Origin: Arenibacter sp. P308M17
Lineage (GTDB): Bacteria > Bacteroidota > Bacteroidia > Flavobacteriales > Flavobacteriaceae
NCBI RefSeq assembly: GCF_003426735.1
Contig: NZ_QVON01000004.1
Location: forward strand, 62,001-126,000
Length of the DNA: 64,000 bases
Direction: 5' to 3'
Part shown: one piece after another, positions 35,548-45,097 of the stretch
Numbering within the stretch: the first letter of the stretch is position 1
How the letters are laid out: every line of letters starts with the position of its first letter
Notes under the pieces: model-generated
Database searches by the model: none
The model's input: only the letters and a program-made list of their open reading frames with translations
What the model was told of the DNA's origin: nothing
Made by a program: the position numbers and the translations under genes

Positions 35548-36114
35548 TTGGACAAAACCGAAGAACCACTTCCCAACCTTATTGAAAAGGCCAAATTAGG
35601 CAATCAGATCGCCTTCAGTGCGTTATTGGATAGCTTTTGGAACGACGTCTACGGATTTCAATTGATCAGAACCCGAAATGAGAACGATGCCGAAGACATT
35701 ACCATCCAGACTTTTTCGAAGGCTTTTGACAAAATACACACCTTTAACAAGGAGTATGAATTTAAGACATGGTTGATAGCCATTTCAAAAAATTTGCACA
35801 TAGACCTCATCCGTAAAAGCAAAAGAAACGTCCTGCAAGGCAACGCTGAAAATAGCAGCGAAGCCATTAAAAAGGTCTTGGACGATGCCCCTTCCCCTGA
35901 GGACAGTTTAATTACGGAACAAAATTTAGCCGCTTTATTGGGCTACATAAAAAGACTTAAACCACATTACCAGGAAGTAATAAATCTAAGGTATTTCCAG
36001 GAGCTTCCCTATACCGAAATCGCCGAAAAATTGGGTGAACCGGTAAATAACGTTAAAGTAAAACTACTAAGGGCAAAAAGATTACTTGCGGAAATTATTA
36101 AAAACAATAATTAG
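35548..36114 (+). CDS. sigma-70 family (ECF) RNA polymerase sigma factor, TTG start
   Basis: 188 residues. Region 2 (NDVYGFQLIRTRNENDAEDITIQTFSKAF) and region 4 (YQEVINLRYFQELPYTEIAEKLGEPVNNVKVKLLRAKRLL) are complete. The only in-frame start that keeps the N-terminus is TTG at 35548 (TTG GAC AAA), since no ATG precedes region 2. Unlike the sigma factor at 33.8 kb it has no anti-sigma gene; its upstream neighbour is the small Cys-rich membrane protein. Confidence 0.88.
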   Translation: MDKTEEPLPNLIEKAKLGNQIAFSALLDSFWNDVYGFQLIRTRNENDAEDITIQTFSKAFDKIHTFNKEYEFKTWLIAISKNLHIDLIRKSKRNVLQGNAENSSEAIKKVLDDAPSPEDSLITEQNLAALLGYIKRLKPHYQEVINLRYFQELPYTEIAEKLGEPVNNVKVKLLRAKRLLAEIIKNNN

Positions 36115-36244
36115 GGCATATACTTCGGCCGGTCCTCCATGCACTACGCCTTATAAACTAACATTATTTTGAAGGGCGTTCCAGATAGATCATTGCATAC
36201 CAATTCTTTGCCGTCATTTGGTATTTTAACAATCTCCCATTTCG

Positions 36245-36252
36245 TATATTTG
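36245..36252 (+). promoter_or_regulatory. TAnnTTTG -7 box of lipA
   Basis: TATATTTG ends 14 bases before the lipA ATG. The nearest TTG (36218-36220) is 24 bases upstream, longer than usual. Confidence 0.5.
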
Positions 36253-36266
36253 TACAAAATCATAGT

Positions 36267-37142
36267 ATGAGTATCGAAACTATAGACAGTGTCATCCCGC
36301 CAAAAGGCAAACCCAAATGGTTACGGGTCAAACTTCCGACGGGCAAAAAATACACCCAGTTAAGGGGATTGGTGGATAAATACAACCTTCATACCATATG
36401 CACCTCGGGCAGTTGCCCCAATATGGGCGAATGTTGGGGGGAAGGTACGGCCACCTTCATGATTTTAGGCAATATTTGCACCCGTTCCTGTGGCTTTTGC
36501 GGTGTAAAAACGGGGAGGCCGGAAGATGTAGATTGGGAAGAGCCTGAAAAAGTGGCCAGATCCATTAAAATAATGGAAATTAAGCATGCCGTAATTACTT
36601 CGGTAGATCGTGACGACCTAAAGGATATGGGTTCCATAATATGGGCCGAAACAGTGAAGGCCATTCGAAGAATGAACCCCACAACAACGCTGGAGACATT
36701 GATCCCCGATTTTCAAGGCATCACTACCCATTTGGATCGAATCCTAACCGTTGGGCCTGAAGTAGTTTCCCATAATATGGAAACCGTAAAACGATTAACA
36801 AGGGAGGTTCGCATACAGGCAAAATACGAAAGAAGTCTTGGTGTCCTTTCCTATTTAAAAGAGAATGGCGCCAACCGCACCAAGTCGGGAATAATGTTGG
36901 GACTTGGAGAAAGGGAAGAAGAAGTAATCAGGACCATGGAAGATCTTAGGACGGCCAATGTAGATGTGGTCACCATTGGCCAGTATCTGCAGCCTTCCAA
37001 AAAGCATTTACCTGTAAAGGAGTTTATTTTGCCGGACCAATTTAAGAAATATGAGGAAATAGGCCTTCAACTGGGCTTTAGACATGTAGAGAGCGGCGCT
37101 TTGGTCCGTTCCTCGTACAAGGCGCACAAACATATTAAGTAA
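36267..37142 (+). CDS. lipA: lipoyl synthase
   Basis: Radical SAM enzyme that inserts two sulfurs into octanoyl groups on lipoyl domains. 291 residues. The auxiliary cluster motif C-x4-C-x5-C (CTSGSCPNMGEC, about 46-57), the radical SAM motif C-x3-C-x2-C (CTRSCGFC, about 72-79) and the C-terminal RSSY (VRSSYKAHK) that caps the auxiliary cluster are all present. Full length; own -7 box; followed by gap. Confidence 0.97.
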   Translation: MSIETIDSVIPPKGKPKWLRVKLPTGKKYTQLRGLVDKYNLHTICTSGSCPNMGECWGEGTATFMILGNICTRSCGFCGVKTGRPEDVDWEEPEKVARSIKIMEIKHAVITSVDRDDLKDMGSIIWAETVKAIRRMNPTTTLETLIPDFQGITTHLDRILTVGPEVVSHNMETVKRLTREVRIQAKYERSLGVLSYLKENGANRTKSGIMLGLGEREEEVIRTMEDLRTANVDVVTIGQYLQPSKKHLPVKEFILPDQFKKYEEIGLQLGFRHVESGALVRSSYKAHKHIK

Positions 37143-37211
37143 GCATCCCTTACGCCCCAAAATTAGGATATAGATCCGTAATTGGGCGGATAAATTGGCT
37201 TTACCCTATTT

Positions 37212-38222
37212 ATGAAACAAATCCATATTGGTATAAACGGCTTTGGTAGAATAGGCCGTACCCTATTTAGACTTCTTAGCGAGCAAACCCATTTAAAAGT
37301 GGTGGCCATAAACGATTTGGCGGATGCAGCCACATTGTCCCATTTATTAAAATACGATAGTATCCATGGGGTATTTCAAAAAGAAATATCCCACAGCGGA
37401 GATCATATAATGGTCGACAATAAAAAGATCGCCCTATTAAATTACAGTTCCCCCGTAAACATCCCATGGTCCGATCATAAGGTCGATATTGTTGTTGAGG
37501 CCACCGGGAAGTTCAAGGACAGGGCCATCTTGGAGCATCACCTTAAAAATGGGGCAAAAAAAGTTATTCTATGTGTACCCCCCAACGAAGAGGACATTCC
37601 TATGGTGGTATATGGAATAAACCACGAGACCCTTGTCCCAACAGATGACATCATTTCCAATGCTTCCTGTACCACGAACAATGCCGCACCCATGATCAAG
37701 GTAATTCAGGATCTTTGCGGGATAGAGCAGGCCTATATAACCACCATCCATTCCTACACCTCGGATCAAAGTCTACACGACCAGCCGCATAAGGACCTAA
37801 GGAGGGCAAGGGCGGCCTCCCAATCCATTGTCCCGACCACCACCGGAGCGGCCAAGGCCTTGACCAGAATATTTCCCGAACTATCGGAGGTTATCGGAGG
37901 CTGTGGCATACGGGTCCCAGTACCCAATGGCTCCTTGACCGACATCACTTTTAACGTAAAAAGACAAACTACCATAGAGGAAATTAACGATGCTTTTTTA
38001 GAAATATCGCAAAAAGAACTCAAAAACATTCTATATTACACAAAAGACCCTATAGTTTCTATTGATATAAACAATACTTATTACTCTTGTACGTTTGATT
38101 CTCTGATGACATCCGTAATCGGCAAAATGGTCAAAATTATCGGATGGTATGACAACGAAACCGGATACAGCAGTAGAATTGTGGATTTGATTAACTATAT
38201 TATAAGTAAACGATACGTTTGA
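37212..38222 (+). CDS. gap: glyceraldehyde-3-phosphate dehydrogenase
   Basis: Oxidises and phosphorylates glyceraldehyde-3-phosphate with NAD. 336 residues: GINGFGRIGRTLFR at the N-terminus, catalytic Cys in SNASCTTNNAAPM (about 153), where the second Cys of the common CTTNC is Asn, and TTTGAAKALTRIFPEL. AINDLAD near residue 33 keeps the Asp that favours NAD. Its last four bases overlap the TTG start of the TPR histidine kinase, an unusual coupling of a glycolytic gene to a signalling gene. Confidence 0.95.
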   Translation: MKQIHIGINGFGRIGRTLFRLLSEQTHLKVVAINDLADAATLSHLLKYDSIHGVFQKEISHSGDHIMVDNKKIALLNYSSPVNIPWSDHKVDIVVEATGKFKDRAILEHHLKNGAKKVILCVPPNEEDIPMVVYGINHETLVPTDDIISNASCTTNNAAPMIKVIQDLCGIEQAYITTIHSYTSDQSLHDQPHKDLRRARAASQSIVPTTTGAAKALTRIFPELSEVIGGCGIRVPVPNGSLTDITFNVKRQTTIEEINDAFLEISQKELKNILYYTKDPIVSIDINNTYYSCTFDSLMTSVIGKMVKIIGWYDNETGYSSRIVDLINYIISKRYV

Positions 38223-40444
38223 AACCTATATTCTTACATATAAATTTGAACAAAAGACTGTGGCTCCCAACGGTCCTTTTATTTTTTTACTTTAGTCTTT
38301 CATATACACAGGAAAACAAAGCTGCTGATAAGGATATAGCATATTATTTTGAAAGTGCGAGGGAATTGGGCAATAGGAATAAAATAGAACCCGCCCTAGT
38401 GGACTTGAACATTGCAATGGAGATTGCCTTTAAGAACAATGACCAAAAGGCCCTAATTGATACCTATCACAAATTTGCCATATTATATTTACGCCTGCAA
38501 AAGGATGATAGCGCGGAATATTATGCAGACAGATCCAAAGCCCTTTTAAAGGATATTTCCTATCCTTATGGAGAAGCTACCCACAGATATATAGATGCCA
38601 TTATTGCCTATAGGGACGGCAAGAATTTCTTGGCCATCTCCATACTGAACGAGGCAAAACAGATCAATAATGACAGAAATCTACTGAACAACATTCTTTT
38701 TGTGGAGGGAACTATTTTCCAAAACCTGGAAAAATACGAAAGTGCCATAAAAAATTTCAATGCCCTGGCCGTAAATACGGACATCTACGAAAAGGACTAT
38801 CTGGCCTCCAAAGCCCATATAAAATTGGCGGAGATCTACAATGACACCGAAAATTACGAAGAGAGCATTAAAAGTGCACAGAGTGCCCTAAAATTGGCCA
38901 AAACGAACAACTTTTATTTAGAAGTTATGGAGGCCAATAAACTACTTTCGGAGACCAACGAAAAACTTGGCCTATTTGAAGCTGCCCTATCCTATAACAG
39001 AAGTATAGTAAACATCAAGGACTCTATATTTACCCTCGAAAAAAGTTTAGCGGAAACCAAAACGGCAGAGAATATCCAAACCAAATTTATGAAGGATGAA
39101 ATTGGTCGGCAGGAAGCCAAGATAGAAGAACTTAACCAATCCAAAAATAGAACGGAAATAACGGCTATATTGACGGCCGCCTTTTTAATAGTAATCTCCA
39201 TATTGGCCATTTCACTTTACCGTAACAACCAGATCAAGTTAAAAACAAACGATCTACTGCACACCAAAAACAATGAATTACAGGCGGCAAGGGACGCTGC
39301 GGTAATGGCTATGGAGGCCAAAACCAATTTCCTATCCACGGTAAGCCACGAATTGCGAACACCACTTTATGCGGTTACCGGTCTAACCCATTTATTGCTG
39401 GAGGAGAACCCGAGTGAAAATCAGAAGGAACACCTAAAATCCTTGAAGTTTTCAGGGGACTACCTATTAAATTTTATCAATGACATTCTTCAGATCAACA
39501 AAATAGACGCCGATAAACTGGAAGCCCTGCAAATTGATTTCAATCTTAAAAAGATACTTTCCGAGGTCATTAATTCCCTACATCAAAGCGCAAAGGCCAA
39601 CAAGACAAAAATTGTACTGGAATTTGATGAGGAAATTCCGTCCCACCTATTGGGCGATCCCCTTAAGCTTTCGCAAATTTTTATAAACCTTATCGGCAAC
39701 GGAATAAAATTCACCAGGGGAGGACAGGTTACGGTCATAGTCAAGTTGGCAAAAAAAGTGGAGGAGAACCTAACCATTTATTTTGAAGTAAAGGACAATG
39801 GTATCGGTATTGATAAAGAAAGACAGCTTACCATTTTTGACAGCTTTGAACAGGGCTCCATCCAAATTAATAGGGAATATGGAGGTACCGGTCTGGGGCT
39901 GACCATTGTAAAAAGCCTGTTGGGCCTATTTGGCAGTAAAATTGGACTTAAGAGCGAAATAGGCGTAGGGAGTTCCTTTTTCTTTGAGTTGGACCTAAAG
40001 AGCAAGGACGATCTTATTGATGATATCCCCTTTGAAATTACCGAAGTGGAATACGATTTTGCAGGACTCCATATATTGATTGTGGAGGACAACAAAATCA
40101 ACCAGGTAATTACAAAGAAAATGTTGAACAAAAAGGAAATAACCTGTGATATTGCCAACAACGGACTTGAAGCCGTGGCCATGGTCAGAAAAACGGATTA
40201 CGACTGTATCCTAATGGATATCCATATGCCGGGAATAAGCGGTGAAGAGGCTACTATAGAAATAAGAAAGTTCAATAGGCTGGTACCGATCATAGCCCTT
40301 ACGGCAATTTCCTTGGATGACAGTTTGGAAAGTTTTTATGCCGCCGGGTGTAACGACGTAGTTACCAAACCTTTTAAACCGGAGATATTCTATCAAAAAA
40401 TAGGCGAGAACATCTTTAATGTGAAAAAAAAAATTGAGGCCTAA
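38219..40444 (+). CDS. TPR-containing hybrid sensor histidine kinase
   Basis: 741 residues. Signal peptide (LPTVLLFFYFSLSYTQ), a periplasmic TPR array (about 35-270), a coiled coil, one transmembrane helix (ITAILTAAFLIVISILAISLY, about 313-335), a HisKA domain with TVSHELRTPLYAV (His near 376), HATPase (about 420-600) and a receiver with Asp near 666 (ILMDIHMPG) and Lys in VTKPFKP. No output domain. The start is TTG at 38219, overlapping the gap stop by four bases; it begins the signal peptide and no ATG lies close by. Convergent 4-base overlap with lpxK. Confidence 0.93.
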   Translation: MKPIFLHINLNKRLWLPTVLLFFYFSLSYTQENKAADKDIAYYFESARELGNRNKIEPALVDLNIAMEIAFKNNDQKALIDTYHKFAILYLRLQKDDSAEYYADRSKALLKDISYPYGEATHRYIDAIIAYRDGKNFLAISILNEAKQINNDRNLLNNILFVEGTIFQNLEKYESAIKNFNALAVNTDIYEKDYLASKAHIKLAEIYNDTENYEESIKSAQSALKLAKTNNFYLEVMEANKLLSETNEKLGLFEAALSYNRSIVNIKDSIFTLEKSLAETKTAENIQTKFMKDEIGRQEAKIEELNQSKNRTEITAILTAAFLIVISILAISLYRNNQIKLKTNDLLHTKNNELQAARDAAVMAMEAKTNFLSTVSHELRTPLYAVTGLTHLLLEENPSENQKEHLKSLKFSGDYLLNFINDILQINKIDADKLEALQIDFNLKKILSEVINSLHQSAKANKTKIVLEFDEEIPSHLLGDPLKLSQIFINLIGNGIKFTRGGQVTVIVKLAKKVEENLTIYFEVKDNGIGIDKERQLTIFDSFEQGSIQINREYGGTGLGLTIVKSLLGLFGSKIGLKSEIGVGSSFFFELDLKSKDDLIDDIPFEITEVEYDFAGLHILIVEDNKINQVITKKMLNKKEITCDIANNGLEAVAMVRKTDYDCILMDIHMPGISGEEATIEIRKFNRLVPIIALTAISLDDSLESFYAAGCNDVVTKPFKPEIFYQKIGENIFNVKKKIEA

Positions 40445-41442
40445 GGAATAGGGCTATCACCCAACAAATTTAACAGCACCTCTTCTCCCCTGTTCATAAA
40501 CTGATGCCTTACCCCTATATAATAAAAGTTCTCCCCCTTGCCCTCCAACCTTACATAATCTTTTTCGGTAGTAAGCACTATCTCCCTATTATTGAACAAA
40601 TCAATTTCCTTCTGCGTAAAAAAATGGTGGTCCGGATAGGCCAAATGTTCAAACACGATTCCTTGGGCGCTTAGGAAGCCCACCAACTGTTTCGGATCGG
40701 CTATCCCGGTCACCAAGGTCACTTTTTTATTTTTTAGTTCGGCCAAATCCATCTTCCCCATGCTACCCTTTAGCCATGTTTCATACTCCAAAAAACTAAA
40801 GACCACTTGCTGATTTGGGCCGGGATTCAATTTTCTCCGGATTATTTGTTGTTCTTCCACGCTTAATTGGGGAGGACACTTGGTAACTACAATTACATTG
40901 GCACGCTTTGCTTCGCGCTTGCTATCCCTTAAATTCCCGCTAGGTAAATACCAATCATCCACATATAATTTGGAATGGGCGGTCAATAGCACATATTGGT
41001 CACATCTTACTTTTCTATGCTGAAAGGCATCATCCAACAAAATAATACTCGGGCGGAAGGTTTCCACCAATGTGGAAATGCCATGCTGCCTGTCCGCATC
41101 TACCGCGATAAGGGCATCGGGGAATTTTTTATAGATCTGGAAGGGTTCGTCCCCCAGATCCTCTACACCTATACCGGGCCTGGCCAACAAATACCCTTTC
41201 GATTTTCGACCGTACCCCCTACTTAGGACCGCTATTTTATTTTGTTCATTTACCTTGGATAAAAAAAACTCTATCATAGGCGTTTTCCCGGTACCCCCCA
41301 CACTTAGATTCCCCACACAAATGGTCTTGGTCCTAAAGGACTTGGAAGGCAATAGCCCTAAATCATATAGATAGTTGCGCAGGTATACCACCATGGCGTA
41401 TATCAGGGAAATGGGAAAACCTAATTTTCTTAGTAGCTGCAT
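40441..41442 (-). CDS. lpxK: tetraacyldisaccharide 4'-kinase
   Basis: Phosphorylates the 4' position of the lipid A precursor at the inner membrane. 333 residues: an N-terminal membrane-binding helix (LGFPISLIYAMVVYLRNYLYDLG), Walker A in VGNLSVGGTGKTPM (about 45-58), SRGYGRKSKGY, and ILLDDAFQHRKV with the catalytic Asp pair. ATG 41442 starts MQLLRKLGFP; the longer frame would run into the Nif3 gene on the other strand. Confidence 0.95.
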   Translation of the reverse strand: MQLLRKLGFPISLIYAMVVYLRNYLYDLGLLPSKSFRTKTICVGNLSVGGTGKTPMIEFFLSKVNEQNKIAVLSRGYGRKSKGYLLARPGIGVEDLGDEPFQIYKKFPDALIAVDADRQHGISTLVETFRPSIILLDDAFQHRKVRCDQYVLLTAHSKLYVDDWYLPSGNLRDSKREAKRANVIVVTKCPPQLSVEEQQIIRRKLNPGPNQQVVFSFLEYETWLKGSMGKMDLAELKNKKVTLVTGIADPKQLVGFLSAQGIVFEHLAYPDHHFFTQKEIDLFNNREIVLTTEKDYVRLEGKGENFYYIGVRHQFMNRGEEVLLNLLGDSPIP

Positions 41443-41463
41443 TAGAACGAAAATATAATATTT

Positions 41464-41471
41464 TATCTTTG
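41464..41471 (+). promoter_or_regulatory. TAnnTTTG -7 box of the Nif3 gene
   Basis: TATCTTTG ends 20 bases before the ATG at 41492, between divergent lpxK and the Nif3 gene. No -33 TTG at normal spacing. Confidence 0.5.
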
Positions 41472-41491
41472 GAAGACCATAATTTTTAAAA

Positions 41492-42586
41492 ATGATCATA
41501 AAACAAGTTATAGATACCCTGGAGGATTTGGCACCACTTGATTATGCCGAGGATTTTGACAATGTTGGACTTTTGGTGGGGAATGAAGATAATACGGTAA
41601 GCGGTATCCTGGTAACGCTGGACACTTTGGAAAATGTAGTAGAGGAAGCCATAGCCAAAAAATGCAACCTAATAGTTAGTTTCCACCCTATTATTTTTGG
41701 CGGATTAAAGAAAGTAACCGGTTCCAATTATGTACAAAGGGTGGTCATAAAGGCCATAAAGCACGATATAGCAATATACAGTATGCATACCGCCCTGGAC
41801 AATAGCAATAAAGGGGTCAACGCCAAAATCTGTGAGGTCTTGGGGCTGGAAAATACAAGTATCCTAATCCCACAGAAAGGCACCATTAAAAAGTTGACGA
41901 CCTATGTGCCCAAAGAGAACGCCAAGACCCTTAAAACCGCCCTGTTCCATGCCGGGGCAGGGAATATAGGCAATTATAGCCATTGCAGTTTTACGGTAGA
42001 TGGCACTGGAAGTTATCAGGCCAATGAGGAGGCCAATCCCTATTTGGGAAAAATTGGGGAAACACATTATGAGGCCGAATCCCAGATAAGCATTACCTAT
42101 GCCAGGGCGGATGAACAAAAAATTTTAAAAGCCCTTTTTAGCAACCATCCCTATGAGGAGATTGCCTACGAGCTACAAACTTTGGAAAATAAAAATCAAA
42201 ATATTGGTATGGGCATGGTAGGAAATCTGGAAAAACCTATGGGCGAAGAGGATTTTTTTGAGTTTTTGAAGAAAAAAATGAACGTTTCCTGTATAAGACA
42301 CTCCGATTTTCTTGGAAAAAAAATAAAAAAAGTGGCACTTTTGGGAGGAAGCGGCTCGTTTGCAATATCGGCCGCAATTGCCGTAAATGCTGATGTTTAT
42401 GTAACATCGGATTTAAAATACCATCAATTCTATGAAGCGGAAGGCAGAATACTTTTGGCAGATATTGGGCACTATGAAACAGAGCAGTTTACAAAAAATC
42501 TCTTAGTTGATTATCTTACGAAAAAAATTCCTAATTTTGCAGTCTCTTTATCGGAGAGCAAAACAAATCCCATCAAGTATTTTTAA
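41492..42586 (+). CDS. Nif3-like dinuclear metal centre hexameric protein
   Basis: 364 residues, the longer Nif3 form with a middle insertion (about 130-235). Metal-ligand segments are DFDNVGLLVGN (about 22-32), VSFHPIIFGG (about 64-73), IYSMHTALDN (about 94-103) and, near the C-terminus, DLKYHQFYEAEGRILLADIGHYETEQF. Related proteins have been linked to GTP cyclohydrolase-like or phosphatase activity, but the function is unsettled. Two bases separate it from the DUF164 gene, a conserved pairing. Confidence 0.92.
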   Translation: MIIKQVIDTLEDLAPLDYAEDFDNVGLLVGNEDNTVSGILVTLDTLENVVEEAIAKKCNLIVSFHPIIFGGLKKVTGSNYVQRVVIKAIKHDIAIYSMHTALDNSNKGVNAKICEVLGLENTSILIPQKGTIKKLTTYVPKENAKTLKTALFHAGAGNIGNYSHCSFTVDGTGSYQANEEANPYLGKIGETHYEAESQISITYARADEQKILKALFSNHPYEEIAYELQTLENKNQNIGMGMVGNLEKPMGEEDFFEFLKKKMNVSCIRHSDFLGKKIKKVALLGGSGSFAISAAIAVNADVYVTSDLKYHQFYEAEGRILLADIGHYETEQFTKNLLVDYLTKKIPNFAVSLSESKTNPIKYF

Positions 42587-42588
42587 AT

Positions 42589-43368
42589 ATGGCAACAAAG
42601 ACAGAAACAACAGTAGAAGAAAAGTTAAGAGCACTATACGATCTGCAATTAATTGATTCTAGAGTTGATGAGATAAGAAATGTTAGAGGGGAACTTCCTC
42701 TAGAAGTAGAAGATTTGGAAGACGAGGTTCTGGGCCTTAAAACTAGAATGGACAAGCTTAAAACCGATGTTGAAACCATTAACTACGAAATAGGCGCCAA
42801 GAAAAATCTTATTGACGAGGCCAAGGTCTTGATCAAAAAATATGCGGAACAACAAAAGAACGTCCGTAATAGCAGGGAGTTCAATTCTTTGACCAAAGAG
42901 GTGGAATTTCAGGAACTTGAAATTCAATTGGCCGATAAGAACATCAAAGAATTCAAAGCCCAAATAGAACAGAAAAAGGAGGTTATTGCTTCTACCAAAG
43001 AACGATTGACAGAAAGGGAACTGCACCTTAAGCACAAGAAAAGTGAATTGAACGCTATTCTGGCCGAAACGGAAAAGGAAGAAAAGGCGCTTTTGAAAAA
43101 ATCGGAAGAATACCAATCCCAAATTGAAGACCGTTTGGTAAAGGCCTACAATAGAATCCGAAACAATGTAAAAAACGGTTTAGCAGTTGTTCCTATTGAA
43201 AGAGGCGCTTCAGGTGGATCTTTCTTTACCATTCCGCCACAGGTTCAGGTCGAGATTGCTTCCCGCAAAAAAATAATTAGCGACGAACACAGTGGAAGAA
43301 TTTTGGTAGACCCTATCTTGGCCGAAGAGGAACAAGAGAAAATGCAAAAGCTTTTTTCTAAATTATAG
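42589..43368 (+). CDS. DUF164 coiled-coil protein with degenerate zinc ribbon
   Basis: 259 residues, mostly a long antiparallel coiled coil (about 10-180) followed by a C4-type zinc-ribbon-like domain. In the usual family the ribbon has CGGC and a second CxxC before GR. Here the first pair reads SGGS (about 207-210) and the second DEHSGR (about 231-236), so all four zinc ligands are gone while GG, IPPQ and GRILVDP remain. It is cotranscribed with the Nif3 gene. Family function is unknown; a nucleic-acid-associated role has been proposed. Confidence 0.88.
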   Translation: MATKTETTVEEKLRALYDLQLIDSRVDEIRNVRGELPLEVEDLEDEVLGLKTRMDKLKTDVETINYEIGAKKNLIDEAKVLIKKYAEQQKNVRNSREFNSLTKEVEFQELEIQLADKNIKEFKAQIEQKKEVIASTKERLTERELHLKHKKSELNAILAETEKEEKALLKKSEEYQSQIEDRLVKAYNRIRNNVKNGLAVVPIERGASGGSFFTIPPQVQVEIASRKKIISDEHSGRILVDPILAEEEQEKMQKLFSKL

Positions 43369-43383
43369 AAAAACCTACCCATA

Positions 43384-43426
43384 AAAACAAAAGCCATCTT
43401 TTTAAGTTAAGATGGCTTTTGTTTTT
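43384..43426. terminator. bidirectional terminator between the DUF164 gene and kmo
   Basis: AAAACAAAAGCCATCTT (43384-43400) pairs with AAGATGGCTTTTGTTTTT (43409-43426) around an 8-base loop. A-rich on one side and T-rich on the other, it suits both convergent genes. Confidence 0.85.
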
Positions 43427-44791
43427 CTATACTTCGTCATTTTTTCTCCCCCCCAGCAGACTTAGGATCCTTTGGTCTACCTCTTCACTATCCCAAATCC
43501 CTTCAATATTGGGCATCCGCATTATTTGCTTCATTATCTCTTCCTGGGCATCCCCATTGGCCAAAGCTTCCACATAGGGCTTATTGGAAAACGTAACCCG
43601 CGAGTAGGCAGGGATCCATTTGTCGGGATATTTTTTGGCAAAACGTTTTTCTATCTTTTTCTGTAGGATAAATTTGGGGTCGGCCGTCATACTGCTCATC
43701 TCCACAAAGTTCCTATAACTAAGCTCTGCTATGGCATCGGCATTGGGCTTACGTTCTTCTTGGTAGGTACTAAAAATTTGCTCCCAATTGTCCCCATATT
43801 TGGCAATAATCTTATTAAGGGCATAGATATCCTCAAAACCGGCATTCATTCCCTGGCCATAAAATGGTACAATGGCATGGGCGGAATCACCTACCAAAGC
43901 CACTTTATCACTATGCGTCCATGGGTAGCACTTAATGGTCACCAAAGCGCTGGTAGGGTTGTTGAAAAAATCCGTAGTCAGGTCTTCAATAACTGGGGCA
44001 ACATCCGGGAAATAGGTGTTAAAGAAGCTTTTTGCCTCTTCTTTACTCTGTATCGCCTCAAAGGAAACCTCCCCTTCAAAGGGCAGGAAGAGGGTACAGG
44101 TAAAACTACCATCTATATTGGGCATGGCAATAAACATAAACTTCCCCCTTGGCCAAATGTGAAAGGAATGTTTGTCCAATTTATGGGTCCCATCCCCATT
44201 GGCCGGTATGGTAAGTTCCTTGTAGGCTACATCTATAAACTCCTGAACATAATCAAACCTACTTCTACGTTGCATTTTGTGCCTCACCCGGGAAAAAGCA
44301 CCGTCACAGCCAAATACAATATCGTACCGATATTCCTTCCAATTCCCTTTCTCCGTTGCGCCGGTATATATTTTTCCTTCGGGAAGGTCTACATCCCACA
44401 CCTTTTCGTTAAAACGAAAAACTACCCCTGCATCTTCGGCCAGATCTATCATCCTACGATTCAATATTCCACGGGAAATAGACCATATGGCCTCCCCTTC
44501 CTTCCCATATTTTTGGTAATACTCCGGTTTTCCGGCAACATGAATGGCACGTTTGTCCAAAGGAATGGCAATTTTCTTTACTTCATCCTCAACACCTACC
44601 TCCCTCAGAGCTGTCCAGCCCCTATTGCTCATTGCCAAATTGATGGATCTTCCGGAAAACTCGACATTTCGGATATCGGGCCGGCGATCGTATACCGTTA
44701 TCCCGTGACCTAACTTCCGAAGGTAAATTGCCAATAGGGATCCTACCAATCCTGAACCGATAATAGCAATTTTTTTAGGAGTTTGTATCAT
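43427..44791 (-). CDS. kmo: kynurenine 3-monooxygenase
   Basis: FAD-dependent hydroxylase that converts L-kynurenine to 3-hydroxykynurenine with NADPH and oxygen. 454 residues: FAD motif IIGSGLVGSLLAIYLRKLG (about 10-28), YDRRPD, SINLAMSNRGWTALREVG typical of KMO, and the second FAD motif VALVGDSAHAIVPFYGQGMN (about 305-324). Together with kynU at 48 kb it covers two steps of tryptophan degradation toward NAD. No tryptophan dioxygenase or hydroxyanthranilate dioxygenase is in the window. Confidence 0.95.
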   Translation of the reverse strand: MIQTPKKIAIIGSGLVGSLLAIYLRKLGHGITVYDRRPDIRNVEFSGRSINLAMSNRGWTALREVGVEDEVKKIAIPLDKRAIHVAGKPEYYQKYGKEGEAIWSISRGILNRRMIDLAEDAGVVFRFNEKVWDVDLPEGKIYTGATEKGNWKEYRYDIVFGCDGAFSRVRHKMQRRSRFDYVQEFIDVAYKELTIPANGDGTHKLDKHSFHIWPRGKFMFIAMPNIDGSFTCTLFLPFEGEVSFEAIQSKEEAKSFFNTYFPDVAPVIEDLTTDFFNNPTSALVTIKCYPWTHSDKVALVGDSAHAIVPFYGQGMNAGFEDIYALNKIIAKYGDNWEQIFSTYQEERKPNADAIAELSYRNFVEMSSMTADPKFILQKKIEKRFAKKYPDKWIPAYSRVTFSNKPYVEALANGDAQEEIMKQIMRMPNIEGIWDSEEVDQRILSLLGGRKNDEV

Positions 44792-45097
44792 ACTGATTTA
44801 AATAGGGAAAAGTAATAAATGTAATAAAATAAAGTAACTTGTATAATAAGGGGACAATTACAACACCGCATATCGGCAATGCCCTTATCCAGGCACCGGA
44901 CCTAAGCTTTGGCAAAAACACCTTTTTTTTTAAAAAATTCTTTCCAGAACATCCAAACAATACATTTATCTCGTATATATAACACATACCGCTTAGGCGT
45001 CCATATATAAAAAAGTCCTTCACATTAAGATTGTGAAGGACTTTTCCCTTTCTTTAATATGCCAATTATTCACAATTTTAAACAAGCTAGTATGGAA
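44792..45097. other. 306-base gene-free region between kmo and clpP
   Basis: AT-rich DNA with the clpP terminator at 45011-45045. I see no other feature. Confidence 0.6.
45011..45045 (-). terminator. terminator of the clpP paralogue
   Basis: AAAAGTCCTTCACA (45011-45024) pairs perfectly with TGTGAAGGACTTTT (45032-45045). Read on the minus strand the stem ends in a T-run, so it terminates clpP about 50 bases after its stop. Confidence 0.85.

Noticed and set aside
43760-44713. 317-residue open frame opposite kmo
   Set aside because: Antisense to kmo, whose FAD motifs are intact; no recognisable domain.
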